A stretch of DNA of 64,000 nucleotides from Thalassobacterium sedimentorum (GCF_031127905.1 NZ_JARXIC010000019.1:16398-80397); one strand, 5' to 3'. Shown: positions 46,401-61,400, counted from the first letter of the stretch. Notes: a model not told the origin generated them from the letters alone. Numbers and translations: made by a program.

Positions 46401-49400
46401 CCGCTACCACCGATGATAATATCTGCAGCCGATCCGCCAATCAGAATGTCACTGCCCCCAAAGGCAGGATCGGTTGTCCAAAGGTCGTTGGCTTCCGCAC
46501 TGCCATCCGCACGCACCACGACGCCATTATCACCGATCAAGATGTTGGAAACGGACTCCCATCCGCCATGAATGATATCATCGCCAGTGCCACCGATCAG
46601 GATGTCGCTATCACGACTTGCTGTTGGGCGTAAGCCTTCAGCCACATTAATCAGATCATTGCTGCCCCATTCTGGGAACAGAGTTTGCATGCGGAGCACT
46701 TCCAGCGCGTTACTGCGGATCACATAGCCATTTGTGCCGATAACGATGTCATGACCACGGTCACCATTGAGCACGTTACCCAGATTCTGGCTATTGGGTG
46801 TATCGTAATGGTGCATGGTACCACCGATGATGATATCGTCACCGGAGCCACCGTTGATCAAATCTTCGCCGCCCATAGCTGGATCAGTCGACCAGAAATC
46901 AAATGATGATCCAGTCTCCAAGGTTCGGCTGCCAGACGTGGTTGGAAGCGACTCGTAAAGATCTAGCGTAGTGCTGGAATTAATCGAGAATACGGCCGCT
47001 CCATTACCACCGAAGAGAACATCGGCACCACTGCCACCGTTAATAGTATCGTTGCCCGCACCGCCCAATACATAGTTCCGTGCACTGCCACCAGCATTAA
47101 TGATATCGTTGCCTGCATAGATATCGCTACTCTTCGACTCAAGGACTAGTGAGTTGAGCGCTGATCCACGATGGAAGCGTCCATGATCTCCTAGGATGTA
47201 ATCCACTCCACTGCCACCTTCAACGGTATCGTTACCGCCACCAGCCATGGTCAGGTCGAAACCATTTCCTGTAATGATCTCATCGATACCATGATGATCG
47301 TCATAAGTGGTGATTACATCGTAGAATTCGCTGTATGTGCCCCAAGCGAAACCGTATCCGACCACACCGTGATCACCGAGTAAAATATCATCCCCATTCC
47401 CTGCAGTAATCGCATCATCGCCCTCACCGCCCATGAGCACGTTGTTACCTGAGGTCGCGGTAATGGTATTGTGGCCGCCGTAGATGGTTGAGCGAGTGAA
47501 GGCCCCGGAGTCATATACTTCACCCGACGCAATACCAGTCAGCTCACCGCTGTTAAAGATTACACGACCTTGGTTACCTAGAATGATGTCATCGCCGCTC
47601 GCTCCATGCAGCGTATCGCTACCAAATCCGCCCAAGATGATATCACGGTCTGTGCCGCCTTGCACTGCATCATTCCCACCATCTTGTGGTGCGATGGACG
47701 CAGCCATGGAAAGTAACTCAGGATCCGCCAAGCTAGTCGCGGTGGTTTCTACATGCGCGCTATCCCCAAAAATCACATTCAATCCAGCCGACACTGTAAT
47801 TGTATCAGAATTGAAACCACCAATCAGGATGTCATCGCCTGAACCGGCGCTTAAATTGTCGCTGCCTCCACGGCCTGTATCAATCGATGTATAAACGCCT
47901 TCGCTGAAGGATGCAGAATCACCCAACAAGATATTATCACCTTGGCCGCCATCAATTGTGTCATCACCTAGGCCGCCGACGATAATCGAGTTACCGGTAG
48001 CTCCGTTGGCACGGTCATCGCCCGCATACACGTCATTGACGAGACTACTTCCAGCCACTGCGGCTAAACTTGAATTCCGTTCAACCGTTCCGTTGTCCAA
48101 AAGAATGACACTCCAGCCTGAGCCTGCAGTCACATCGTCATCATCCGATCCAGCAATTACGATATTCGCACCCGCACCCGTGTTGATTATATCCTGACCG
48201 CCGTAAACCATGTCAGTCGAGCTGAGGTCAAATCCTGCAGAGCCACGCACACTAATGTGACCATTGTCACCGATGATCGTGTCGTTACCGTGACCACCAG
48301 TAATGTCGTCGTTGCCCACACCCGCAATCACGGAGTTATTCCCCGAGCCGACCTCTATTGTATTATCCCCCCCCAAGGAAGGATCCGTTGACCACAGGGC
48401 AATGATATCACCTGGGGCATCACGTTCGATACGGCCAGAATTACCGATAATGAAGTCATTGCCGGTACCGCCTAGAATGGTGTTATCCCCCAAGCCGCCG
48501 AAGTGAATATCAGTGCCACTTCCCCCCGTCAAAGTATCCGCTCCACCGATGCTTGCGTCAGTCGTCCAAGCATTCCACGCATCACTTGAACCATCAGCGA
48601 GTACCGCCACGCCGTAATCACCGAAGAGTATGTTGTGTCCAGAAGTCACTGACAGCTCGTCAGCGCCTGAGCCACCAAAGACGATATCATTACCAGCCCC
48701 AGCGCGAACGATATCGTTGTCGCCATAGCTAGTGCTGATGGTGTTAGCGCGAACGACGATGCCATCTACTAGGTCGGCTTCACCGTGATCACCAAAGATC
48801 ACATCATCGCCAGAACCTCCGTCGACTTCATCTTCACCATTGCCAGCGACAATCAAATTACGCCCGGCAGTGCCAGCGATAACATCAGAGCCACCTTCAT
48901 CTCGATGGGTAGTGCCAAAAGCAATTAAGCGCCCAAGCGTATGGTTGTAAGTCGCGGTGACATTATCTCCAAAAATGCTATCATTGCCGCTGCCTCCCGT
49001 GATCTGATCGCCTCCTAAGCCACCCATCAATAAATTGTTACCGCCAGTAGCACTCAGTGTATCATCGCCTGCAAAATTGTTATAAGCAGCCACTGAATTG
49101 ACGCGATAATCTGAAGCGATCTGAACGGTTACGTTATCACCGATAAGCACATTGTTTGAGGCACCTTGAGCGACTAGCTGGTCATCCCCAGCGCCACCGA
49201 TCAGAAGGTTATCTGCTCCGCCTGCGATGATGTAGTCGTCGCCGCCTGTTGTAGAGTTCACTGTGACTGCACCACCGACGACGCTACCATAATCACCGAT
49301 TAGGATATCGTTACCACTGCCACCTGTAATGCTGTCGTCCGCACCGCCACCGAAAACGATGTTACGGCCAGCGTTAGCGGCAATCGTGTCGTTCCCTTCA

Positions 49401-52400
49401 TTAGAGCCTGCGAATGCACTCGCGCTTGATTCGCTGCCGAAGTCACCGTAAATGACATCGTTGCCTGTGCCGCCAGTAATCTCGTCGTCACCCGCACCAC
49501 CGAAGATCCAATTGTTCCCTGCGGTCGCCGAAATTTCATCATTACCGGTGCCACCGTAAATCACGTCGTTGCCGGAACCGCCAATGATTTCATCATCGCC
49601 AGCGTCTCCATAGACGAAATTGGTGCCATTATTCACGGTGATCTTGTCGTCGCCGTTTCCGCCGTAAATCTCATCATCACCCGAACCACCGACGATGGTG
49701 TCGTTACCATCGAGACCGTAGATTAAATTGTTACCCGCATTGCCGTAGATGGTATCATTACCGTCGCCGCCTTCGATGTAATCATTTCCGATGCCACCGG
49801 TGATGGTATTATTACCTGTTTCACCGTAAATCTTGTTCTGTCCTGAAGTGCCGTAAATGACGTCATTGCCCTCACCCGCATAGATGCTGTCGTTGCCTGT
49901 GCCGCCGTAGATAGTGTCCTTGCCGGAACCGCCATAAATCGTGTTATTACCAGAATCGCCGTAGAGGTAGCTATTACCACTGCCTGCATGCACAATAATA
50001 TCATCGCCAGTGCCCGCATGGACATTGACTGAAGACGTCACCGACTCATCGATAAAGAGGAAGTCTGTGCCTTCACCAAGATCGCCCTCAATCGAAGTCA
50101 CACCAGTGAAACGTTGCTCAAAACCAAGGCCACGCACAATCGTCGTGTTGCCCTCTTGATAGACGCCGTAGGAATCATCAATCAACTTCTCGTAAAGGCT
50201 GCCCTTATAAGAAGCGCGAGAACCGGTGTTGAGAATCAGCTTACCGCCTTGCTGTGTCGCAAGAACTGGTGGAGGTCCCCAAGACCAAGCCACGGATCCA
50301 GTCATATTGACTGGTCCCACACTAATCGAAATCTTGCCTTGCCCGGTATTAGTGGTGATCGCGACACCAGCGAGAATTGAAGCTAAATTGATACGAATCT
50401 TGAAGAACCCGAAGCTGATAGAGAAACGAATCCCACCGAAAATCTCAGCGGAGAAGGAATCATTCGAGAACATGATTTCAACACCACCGTAGAGTTGGAA
50501 CGGTCCCATGGGGATGGTAAACTCAGCTCTACCGGTCACACTAAAGGCACCATCCGAACGGAAATAACCACTCACGTTGATGTCGATAACGTTGAAGAAG
50601 TTGATCGACAAACTGTCGATACGCACCTCAAACAAATTATTGACCAATGTGATGGTGAGCTCGCCATCGCCCTTAAAGAGCAGCATCGAGACCTCGGCAC
50701 GCACCTTAATCATGAAACTGTTAGCCGCAACATCCGTCTCGGCAACTGTTTGAACCTGATTACTCGTATTAATTTGCAGTGTGAACTGGCCGTCGATGCT
50801 AATCGGACCAAGGCCCAGACCAGCCTGAATATCAATGAGCAAGACTAAATCGCCACCCGCCGTAATGATGGCACCTCCCTTGGCATTTAAGCGTCCAAAG
50901 CCACCGAGTGAGAAAGCCGCTTCCAACTCAAGCCGGAATCCTTCGGAATTAATTTCCATTTCGAAACGACCTGACATCGTAATGAAGCCCGCCACTGATA
51001 ACTCACCTGCAATGAGCACATAGAATGATTCCGCAACAATCACTTCGTCGGTGAAGCCAATAATCTGTCCGGTCTCGGTATCAATATCCAAACCGAGCAC
51101 ATTCTGCGCTTTGGTCGTGGTGTTAATTTGAATACGAACGGTGCCATTTAATTCAAAAGGAGCGCCATTACCACCGATGAGAGGCACATCCCCCGAAGTG
51201 ATCGTCACACTGCCATAAATACCGCCATCCTTAAAGCCCAGTGTGCCGGCGGCTCCCAGTGGATTCAACAAGGGCATATCCAGAATCGCACCGATTGTCA
51301 GCTTCATCTCATTATCTGCGATGAGTATGCCAAAAGTACCTGTAAACTTCAGCGCATCATCAAATAGGCCGAGTGAGCCATCTCCGTTGATTGACAGATA
51401 GAAATCAACTGGCGCGTCGCCACCTGGTGGAATTGCTGAGATCGTCAGAGTCTCAAATCCGACTCGATCAACGAATTCTTCCGGCACAGTATAAGTGACG
51501 TCTTCACCTGTGCTGTTAATGACCAGTTTTAATTCCTCGAGACGAAGCTCAACCACATCTCCAAGGTCGAGTTCTCCGTCCGAAACAATCGCCTGCAAGG
51601 CAAGTCCCGCACTATTCACGACAACGAGTGCCTGCACATCGACGTTGAAGTTAAAATCGTCGACGCCGATCGTTGCCTGGCCATCGAAGAAGAAAGTAAA
51701 GGCATCTTCTGTGAGCTTAATCTCAATGACCGCATCTGCATCCAGAACATCTAGGATATTCACGTTCACCGCGCCCGCGACACGGATCAGGAAGCCATCG
51801 TAGTCAATCCGGATAGGATGCTCCGGATTAGCAGTTTCGATCTCATAATAGCCATCTTCCATAGCTGAGAAATCAACTACAGTGTCTACGCTAAATCCAG
51901 AATCGCCGCCGACCGACAAGCCGGCATTCAGCATAAAGTTCAAATCAGTCGCCTCAAGTGTAACACCTGGAATATTAACTAGGCCTGCCGTTTGTAGATC
52001 AGCCCGCACCGCAGCATAGACACCAACTGACCCCGAGGATACGTTCGTGTCCAGCATGATGACTGCACCAATGTTTAAGCTGTCGACTGCAAGACCAAAC
52101 GCGCTGCTGCTGGTCGAAGAACCATCAATACGACCGGTGGAGGCATTCGCTTCCCAATATTCGCCGAGACCAATGAAACCGTAGACATCAGCGATGCCGA
52201 TCGCGAGTGAGGTTACCGTGCGTGTTTCACCCGTTGAGAGTGTCACGACTTCTTCACCGCGTTTAGTAAAGGCCATCGATCCACTGATCTGCATGACTTC
52301 CGCCAACATACCGTAAGCGTAGCCGACTTTGATCTGAATGATCTCTTCAGAGAAATCTAGGTAAGCTGGATTCGCTTCGTCACCAGTCTTCACTTCCAGC

Positions 52401-55400
52401 CCCGCTGCGCCGAAGTTACTCTCCTTAGTCAGATTAATATAAGGCATCGGCAGGAAGACAGATGCCGCTGGTAAACTGCTCAAAACGGATGTGTTGATGT
52501 TAATTTCAACATCTTCGATTTGGACATCTAAGAGTGAGCCCATACCAACGAGTGAAGCACTCTCAACGGATGCTTTAACTGCGAAGAATTTTGGTAAAAA
52601 GCCTGTGGGATCGGCTGTTAATGACATCACTGCCATTGCAAAATCAACATTCTCGATCGAAACCCCAATCGCGTCCTCATTAATGGTATCCACTTCACCA
52701 TCACCTGTGGTATCTGCACGATATGGACCACCAATCCCGGCGAAGCCGTAGACGTTGCTCGCACCAATCGTCATCATCTGAACTTCTTGAGCGACTGTGG
52801 GAATACTCAATTCACTGAGTAAACCAGGCTCAATATCCACCACCGCAGTTGGGCCCATTTCAAAGGCAAAGGAACCACTCAAATATAAGAAATCAAAGAC
52901 CTCGATTGTCGCGAAACCGATTTCAACACCAATCCGTGTGTTACCATCGAAGTCGAGGTAGATGGGATTTTCTGGATCACCCGTATTCACGCGGAAACCA
53001 ACAGGAACCTCTTCGACCGCATCCCCTGGGAAGCTGGACTGGAAATCAAGAGCTGGTGAGTAAGGCAGCCCGTTCACCCAACTGCTACCCATGTTCAAGT
53101 TAAAGCGGATGTCACGGCCAGTGACCTTCATAATCTCAGTCGCACCTGCTTGGAAGATGAAGTCCGAAGCGGACGCAGTCGCAGAAATCAAGGTTGGGAA
53201 GCCTGGGATGGGGTAAGCAAGTTTGAAAATACTGACTGCGAAATCGAGGTCTTCGACGGCGAATCCAAAGAAGTCATCCTGCTCGTCAAAGGCACGATCG
53301 AAGTCAAAATCTCCGAACCCAGCGAAAGCACGCAAATTCGAGCCCGCAAAAGTCATTGCTTCCATTGGCAGATTCTCGATGCGAGAGAAATCCTCCCCAA
53401 TCGTGACGCCCGCCAAGTCAGTCACGGCACTCGCCAAGGAATCCAGTCCCAAATCGCCCAGAGCACCACCTACCGTCGCAGGAATACCCGTTGCCACATC
53501 AACATTATAGATGGGGCCTTTTTCAAATGCAAAGGAGCCGTCCAAGTGGAAGAAGTTCGCTATGCTGACCTGTGCATCCGCAATTTCGAGACGGAGCAGT
53601 TCGTCACCACTATGATTGAGATAAGCAGGAGCAGCTCCCGTTTCAACCGCAAGTGCTGGTAAGGTAACAGTCAGGCCTTCGAGTATCTCCACCGCATTCG
53701 CGTTCAGGAATGATACGTCATAACCATCAATACGACTACCAGTGACAACGACGTCTTCCAGTTCCAATCCATTGAGTTCTGCAAAGGCGCTTTGGATCGC
53801 AGCAATCGCTTGCTCACTGTTTTGATCCTGAGTCAAATTAAACGTAGTCGAGCTACTCGCGTTCGCAAGGCCCACCTCACCAAAGATACGCGCAGGAATA
53901 TGAATCAACTCGTGCTCGAGGTCGGCTTCGATCTCGCTACGCACACTGGAGTAAATAGGACGAGCCGACATCACACCTCCAAACAACTCGCCTCCCATAT
54001 TAACATCGACCGAAACATCTTGGCCAATGATTTCCATCAAATCACCGAAGCCGTAGACACCAAGTTCCTCGGCGGTGATCGCGAGTGAGAAAACATTAGG
54101 TGCCTTAAAGAATGCGGGCAAGTCTGCTTTGAAAATGCCCAGCGCGACATCCACATTTTGGATACCGAAACCGACCAAGTCACTTTGCTCGGACAAAGGA
54201 AGGTCAAAGTCTGGTGTCCCGGCTCCGACATAGACGGAGATATCAGTAGCACCAAAGCTGAGGCCATTAAATGTCACGTCTGGCATGATCGAATAATCGT
54301 CAGGGGCCACACCGAGCGACTCCATCAGATCCAGGAACATGTTAAACTCGTCACCGAGCACTGAGCGCATTAAGTCCTCAAAATTCTCCAGGCCTGAAGG
54401 CAGACCAGTCGCCATATCAGCAGTGAAGGTCTCCCCAATCGTCACCTTGAAATCCCCCTGCATGTGGACGAACCCACCCAAATCAATGTGCAGGTCAGGC
54501 AATTCGAACGAACCTGTAATACCGTCAATGCCTAAGGATAGGTCGAGCTCACTAAGAGCATCCAGACCATTAGATAACCACTCTGGCGCGCCTTCAGCAG
54601 CTTCAGCTAGAAAATCGCCCAAGCCTGCAAGGCTAATCACGGGAATCAAATTCCCCGTTTCAGGCAGCTCAAAGCTAAAGTCAAAATCAGTCTCAAACTC
54701 GAAGAGGTCAAACAGGCCGATTCGCCCTGTCATCGCGACTCGGAAGAAGTTAGAATCGAAATCTAAATTCAATAAATCCCCCGCAGTTCCAACGGGAATA
54801 TTCATACCAACTCCATTATTGATACTAGTGAAATCTACGTAGGTGAATGGAATGGGATATCCTTCCACAAACGCCCCGTTGAATTCAAATACCACATCTT
54901 CCGCCTCCAAAGTGACAAAGGGTGATGTGCCCACCAAGCCCGCAAAGTCCGCAGTGGCCGATAATGCGAAGAACTCACCCGGCAAGGTCACACCTGCACC
55001 TAAATAGGGTGAAAGCATTGCGAAGGCGAAATCAAGGTCCTCGACTTCGAAACCGATGCGCGTGCCATCAAAATCAACCCCGGCAAATGCGTGAATATCT
55101 TTACCAGCGATCGTCAAGACAGCGGCATCAGCCGTCAGTGTTGAGCCAGGCACGCGGAAGTCCACGTCACGGATAACAGTCCTTTGGAAGGTGAAACCAC
55201 CTTCTAAGGAAAGTATACCAGCAACCTTTGCTGTCGCCGTGCCGACGGTGGCTTCAACTAGCTCCGTATCAAAGTCCAGTAGAACGGGGTCAGTGTCCGT
55301 TCCGGTAGGCACGCTATAACCTGTCGTCGCGCCGCCCTGTGTTAAATCAGCTACATAGAGTGGATTCTTGCTAATATTGACACTGACCTCTATATCTTCG

Positions 55401-58400
55401 AGCGAGAGCTCAATCACATCCGTAAATCCGACAAACCCGACTTCTGAGGCGCTGGCTTTCAGAGCAATGAACTTGGTGCCTGCGACCACATTACTTGCAG
55501 GAGCGGCGAGGTTCTGCTTAGCCTGCATCAAGGTAAGGCCGAAAGTTAGGTTATCGACGACCAATCCCACCGCATCTTCATTCGGCTCACTCAACACACC
55601 ATCATTGATGGTGCGGTATGGACCATTCAAACCGATGAACGCCTGAACGTTACTTGCGCCCACTTCGATGGTATCGACCTTTACATTATCAATCTGTGTG
55701 CCACCTAGGCTAGTCACACTGATGAATGAAGTGCTGCCTTTAGTAAATGCGAAGGATCCTTGTAGATATACGAACTCAGAAATCTGCAAGATCGCCTCGT
55801 TCATGCTGATGCCAATCGTTTCGCCAGCAAGATCCATCAGAATCGGATCGCCACCTGTCGGCACTTCAAATCCGTTTGTCTCCGGGAAGCTGGTCAACCA
55901 GTTAATCGGCGAAGCCACACCACTTGCGGTGTTCAAATTGATTTCGGCCCCAGCAACCGACAATTGGAAATCCTCTGCATCCAGGCCATAAACCGCAATT
56001 GTATCGGCTGATGCACGGAGTGCAGTGTATTTATTCGCGCCAGATTTAATTTGAATCAGACCGAAGTCGATATTCTCGGCACCGAAGCCATAGAGGTCAT
56101 CAGCTTGCTCGGCGAAAGACAGGTCTAGGTCAAGTCCTTCAGCCGCGTATCCAACAAAAACGTCAATATCCGATCCTCCGATGACAAAGCCTGCGGCGTT
56201 CGCAATCGGTAGACCATTCTTAGCCAGTAATGAATTTCCAAAGCTGGCTTGTTCAAAGGCAATCGAACCGCGCAGGTATACAAACTGAGAGATGGTCAAA
56301 GTCGCTTCTCCGACATAAACTCCGAAACGCTTGCCGCTATAATCAAATGTCACTGGCTCAGCACCTGTGGCCACTTCGAGCGAATGATTGCTGAAGTCCA
56401 ATGCCATCGAGCCCGAACTACGATTCATCTCGATGCTGGTATCCTCAGCCGACAATTGGAAGTCCTCTGGATCGAAACCATATACTGCCAATTCGCCGAT
56501 CTCCGCCTTCAAAGCTTCGTAGCTAACACCCGAGCTATCTTTCACATTAATATAGCCAAAGCTAACACCGTCTGCACCCAGGCCATAGAGTGAATCGGCT
56601 TGTTCCGCGAGTGTCTTGCTACGATCAATGCCGCCGTCCGCATAACCGACGAAGGCTGTGATAGCTTCGCCACCGATTGAGAAGCCCTTCGCACCGAGCA
56701 CCGCATTGACTTCCAGTGGACCGTTACGAAGTGTATTGCCGTAGCTAGCTTTTTCGAAACCAATGGCCCCAGTGAAGTAGGCAAAATCACCGATCGCTAG
56801 AGTCGCATTGCCAGCATAGACACCAATTTTTGAACCTGTGAAATCAAGAACGACTTCCCCCGTGGAACCGAGTGCCAGACCGTTTTCTCCGAAGCTGGCG
56901 AGGTAATCAATTGTGGAGCCTCCGTCGGGGCCCCGATTAATCTGAATTGATAGCTCATCAAACGAGAGTTCAAAGGCATCGGAATCAAAGCCATAGAGCT
57001 CGGCTGTATCCATGTTGGCTTTGAAGCTAGTGTAAGATTGACCACCGACCTTGGTCAGCAGAAGTCCAAAGTCTACCCCTTCGACTCCAAATCCGTAGAG
57101 ATCACTCGTTTGGTCGGCAAAGCTCAGTTCGCTATCAATACCACCGTCTGCATAGCCCACGAAGGCGTCGATACCTACACCCGTGATGGCCAGCATGCTG
57201 CTACTCACGCCAGCAGGCAAGCCACTGGAAAGGATGAGCGGTGTCGTGGATTCTGAACTTTCGAAACCGAAGCGACCATTGATATAAACAAAATCGAAGA
57301 GATGGAAACTAATGTCCGCCTCTGCACGCAGCAACTGGCCACGCGATCCTTCCATAGTCAGCTCAATGCTGGACTCCGCTCCGGTAGGTATCGAAAACGC
57401 TTTCTCGCCAGCATCACCATTGAAATCAATGACTGTGTCGCCTGCCAGGCTCGCACGATTCATTTCGATCAACACATTCTGCCCCGTAGGTAGGTAATCG
57501 CTCAATCCGACAAACCCGAGACTCTCTGCAGATGCAGTCAGTGCACTCCAACTGCGTGCGCTGTTATTGCTATCAGCGAAGAGCGCTAGACCGAAGGCAA
57601 TATTCTCTAAACTTAGGCCAGTCGCATCCGCAGTGCCATACCCTACGCCTGCAAAGATATCGATCGCGGAACCGCCAATCGTGAGCACACGTGTGTCCAC
57701 TGAATCACCCACTGCGAGATCAACTGTAGCTGTCGTGTATTCCAGCGCTACGTTGCCAGAAATATGAATAAAATCGAGGATATTGGCCTCTACCTCATCG
57801 AGCGAGAAGCCGATATCACCAGCTGCGATGTCGTCACTAAACTCGTAATTCAAGGAAGTTCCAATGGAGAGCGTGCGGCCAGCTACGATGCCCTCACCAG
57901 TTTCGGAGGCGTAGCGCACTGTCACGCGACCGACTGTAAGATCAGCAATCGGTCCCAATGCGAATTCGAATTCGCCCTCACTGAGCTCAAAAGCAAAATT
58001 GGTATCACTCACAACCATACCAAAGGATGCATTGATCAGGCGGGCGTAGATGTTCTCGCTGATGTCAAGTCCGGTGGTGAGCTCTGTTCCAATCGCGATG
58101 ATCTCGCCGTCGCTCATGCTGAACCCGAGATTGCCTTGCAGATTGACGAAGCCGAGCACATCCGCTCTGAAATCGTTAACGGCAAAGGCTACCGTGCCCG
58201 CAGCGGCATCGGATCCGATGGTATACGACAAACTGCCTGCTTCGATCACATCACCTGCAGCAAAGCTACGACCGCTGTCAGTGTATTGAACAAAAACTTC
58301 GCCCGCTTCTATATTCGCGAGTGGCCCCAATGCCAGCTCAAGTGAACCTTCAGAAATTTCGAAGCCAAAACCATCCTCATCTGAAACAAGGCCGAAAGCT

Positions 58401-61400
58401 GCGTCTTGAACTTTAACATAGACAGAATCACTGACTTCCAAGCCAGCGGATAACTGAGAGCCCACGGCAGTAATGGATGTGCCCACTTTACTAAATCCGA
58501 TGTTACCGCGCAAACTGACGAAGCCGAGCACGTCTGCTTGGAAGTCTGCGATGCTGAAGGCAATCGTGTTGGCCGCAATCGCGCCGCTAAAGTCATAAGT
58601 GATTCCACCCACATTCAGAGTTTCATGGTCGGCGGCAATCTCAGTCGTGCTATTAGTATATTGAACTGTGACACTGCCGATCTGCACATTGGCCAAAGGT
58701 CCCAGTGCGAGTAGAACGCTGCCACCTGTCGTTTCAAATCCGAACCGATCCTCGCCGGCAATCAGTCCAAAACCTGCACCTGACAAGCGCACATAGACCG
58801 AATCACTGATCTCTAAAGCCGCTCCGACATTGTCACCTACAGCAACAATGTCGGTGCCGACCTTACGGAAGCCGATGTCACCTTGAAGTGTGACGAAATC
58901 CAATACTTCCGCCCGGAAGTCGCTCACTGCGAAGGCGACTGTATTGGCAATAATTGCTTCTTCGAAAGTATAGTTCAAGCCAGCAACTTCGATACTATGA
59001 TCTTCCTCAACTACAGTGGTCGCATTTGTGTATTGCACGAACACCTGCTCAGCTCCGACTTCAGCCAGTGGTCCAAGCGCTAAAGTGAGACTGCCTGAGC
59101 TCAATTCAAAGGCAAAGGCGCCCTCACTATCACTGTATAGTCCGAAATTGGCTCCATCAACTCGGACGTAGACATCATTGCTCACAATCAGTGCTGCCGA
59201 AATATTTTCGCCCATTCCAACGAACTGGCTCGCGTCCCCCTGCGTTGCGCGACCAAAAGCAAAGACACCATTGATGGTCACAAAATCGGCAACTTCGATC
59301 GTCAACTCAGCCCGAACTTCTTCCAAGTTTCCGCGACTGCCATCCATATCTATGGTGAATGTCGAATCGGGCCCGGTCTTAACGACGAGCGCTTGCGCCG
59401 CATAATCCACGACCAATGTCCGAGCGGGCACCGCTGGCTTGACATTGGTGAAACCTACGACGCTCTGCTCAAAAGTGACTGCAACCGGGGCCGTTTCGGT
59501 GGTCACCACCAGAGCGTCGAGGCTTTCGCCCGCCCAGCTGCCATCGAAACGAATTTGCAAAGCACGGTGAGTCCAAGCAACGACGACTGCACTCGCAGTG
59601 CTCAGCTCGGCAAAGGCTTCGTTCAGGGCAAGTTGCACCGTTGCCTTATCAGCGCTAAGTGCGATGAGATCGGTCGTATACGTCTGACCATTATAGGTCA
59701 GAGACAGAATGAATCCGAGTGAATTGTCCTCAGAGATAATGGTCACCTGTTGCTCTTGGCCGCCAGCAGCTTGACCTTGAGTGATCAGATAAGGAGTCAC
59801 TTCTGCAAGTTCCAGATTACTGAAGTGTGTCGTAAAATCACCAACATCCACGCCTGCAAGCTCGCCACCGAAGAGAATATCATAACTGCTGACACCATTG
59901 CTGGAAACATCTCCGTTGAAGCTCACACTGACATTACCAGCTCCAATACCATCCATCGCTTCAAGCGCGGTTTCGATCGCGGCCGCCATCGCGGTAGAAT
60001 CCGCAGTGTAGAAGATGCCGTCTGAGAATTCGCCATTTAGTTCAATTCTAAAGAATCCACTAGGCTCAGTGCTCGCAGGATTGAGTGCCACTTGCAGCGT
60101 GTTAATGTTACGTCCAACAAAGCCAGCACCATCAAAGGTAATGAGATAAGCACCATCCGTATCGCTGGTGACTGTAACCGTCGACTCTAGGACTGCATTG
60201 AGTGCTGTCTGGACAGTTACGGCATCCGCACCGAAGAGAATGTCTGCTGTCGTATAAGATTGATCGCCATCTGTCAGTGTCAGTGTGAAATCGCCCGTGG
60301 CTGACGTATCGATCAATACACGTTGAGTTTCTCCAGTCGATCCGTCACCGCCCTCTTGTAAATTCAATGGATTGATCTCACCCGAATTAAGATTGTTGGT
60401 GACAATCATGTCAGGGATGTTTTGCCCAGCCATTGCCCCGACAAATGTGATGTCATAGCGATGTCCATTATCCACACTGCCAAAAGTCACTTTAATGTTG
60501 CTGCTGGCCGTGTTCAGCAGTTGAGCAAATGCCTTACGAATATTCGCCCGGTTATTAGTGATGTCACTCTGTGTAAAACGAACACTCACTCCAGCTCCCA
60601 GGCCTTCCAGTTGTAATATGTATGTGCCACGCGAAGCAAAAGGTGTGGTAAAGTGAAGTGCTTTGATTTCGCTCCCACCCGAGCTTGCTTGGCTCATAGT
60701 GCTGATTTCCAACACCACTGGTTGAGGCGCACCATTTTCAGTCACGATAGTGATGCGCTTAAGTTCAGCCTCGGCAGCGGTGGGATCCACAGTAGTTTCT
60801 ACATTTGTACTTGGAGTCGCGGCAACTGTGTCAACCACGAGACCAGCGACATCCGTGCCAGCAAGATCGCCAATGAACTCGATGACATAACCTTCGATTC
60901 GGTTCCCCACGATGCTGACATTGCCTGCACCAATTCCTGTGAGCGCCTCAAGCGCACCAGTAATACCTGCAATCACATCCGCATTACTGGTAGTGCCAGC
61001 AATGGTGGTGCTCGCAGTGCTAGTAGCACGTGAAAAATCGAGATTCCCCACAAATCCGATTGGTAGCATAAGCTCCCACTGAGTATTCTCAGTAGTGATG
61101 ACTTCTGGCTCAGCATCCAGTCTAATGCCATGATTCACATTGACCACCATATCCTCGACTTGGAAGGTCAATACGTCAGCTCCAATGAATGCGGCTAGCC
61201 CCGCACTGGCTTGCAATGAGGTAAACTTATGATCCGGCTGCGCCTTATCACTGATCAATGCGAGCGCGAAGTCGGCTTCACCTAAGCTTAAACCAACTGC
61301 ATCTTCGGTGCCACCGCTCACACCCGCAAAGGCATCGATGTGACTACCGCCCAACGTCAGCACGCGCGCTTCGATCTGACTGGTTTCACTACCATCGTTG

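Larger units (their letters stand above)
43360..50030 (-). repeat. Gene B main RTX calcium-binding array
   Basis: Dozens of nonapeptides of the G-G-x-G-x-D/N-x-I-x type follow one another, from G-T-G-D-D-I-I-V-H at about 50,010 to G-G-T-G-I-D-T-L-V near 43,360. The family binds calcium in a parallel beta-roll and folds on export into calcium-rich medium. The first 0.5 kb is a regular array. From about 49 kb to 45 kb the nonapeptides are grouped into larger units, each with an I/L-G-D-N/H-G-x-V insert and often S-T-D-P-x-x-G-G. Two non-RTX inserts lie at 46,160-46,370 and 43,790-44,150. Confidence 0.95.

Noticed and set aside
49500..50030. Regular short DNA repeats as a possible CRISPR array
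   Set aside because: The repetition follows the nine-codon RTX period in frame, the copies differ at third positions, and there are no spacers of constant length.
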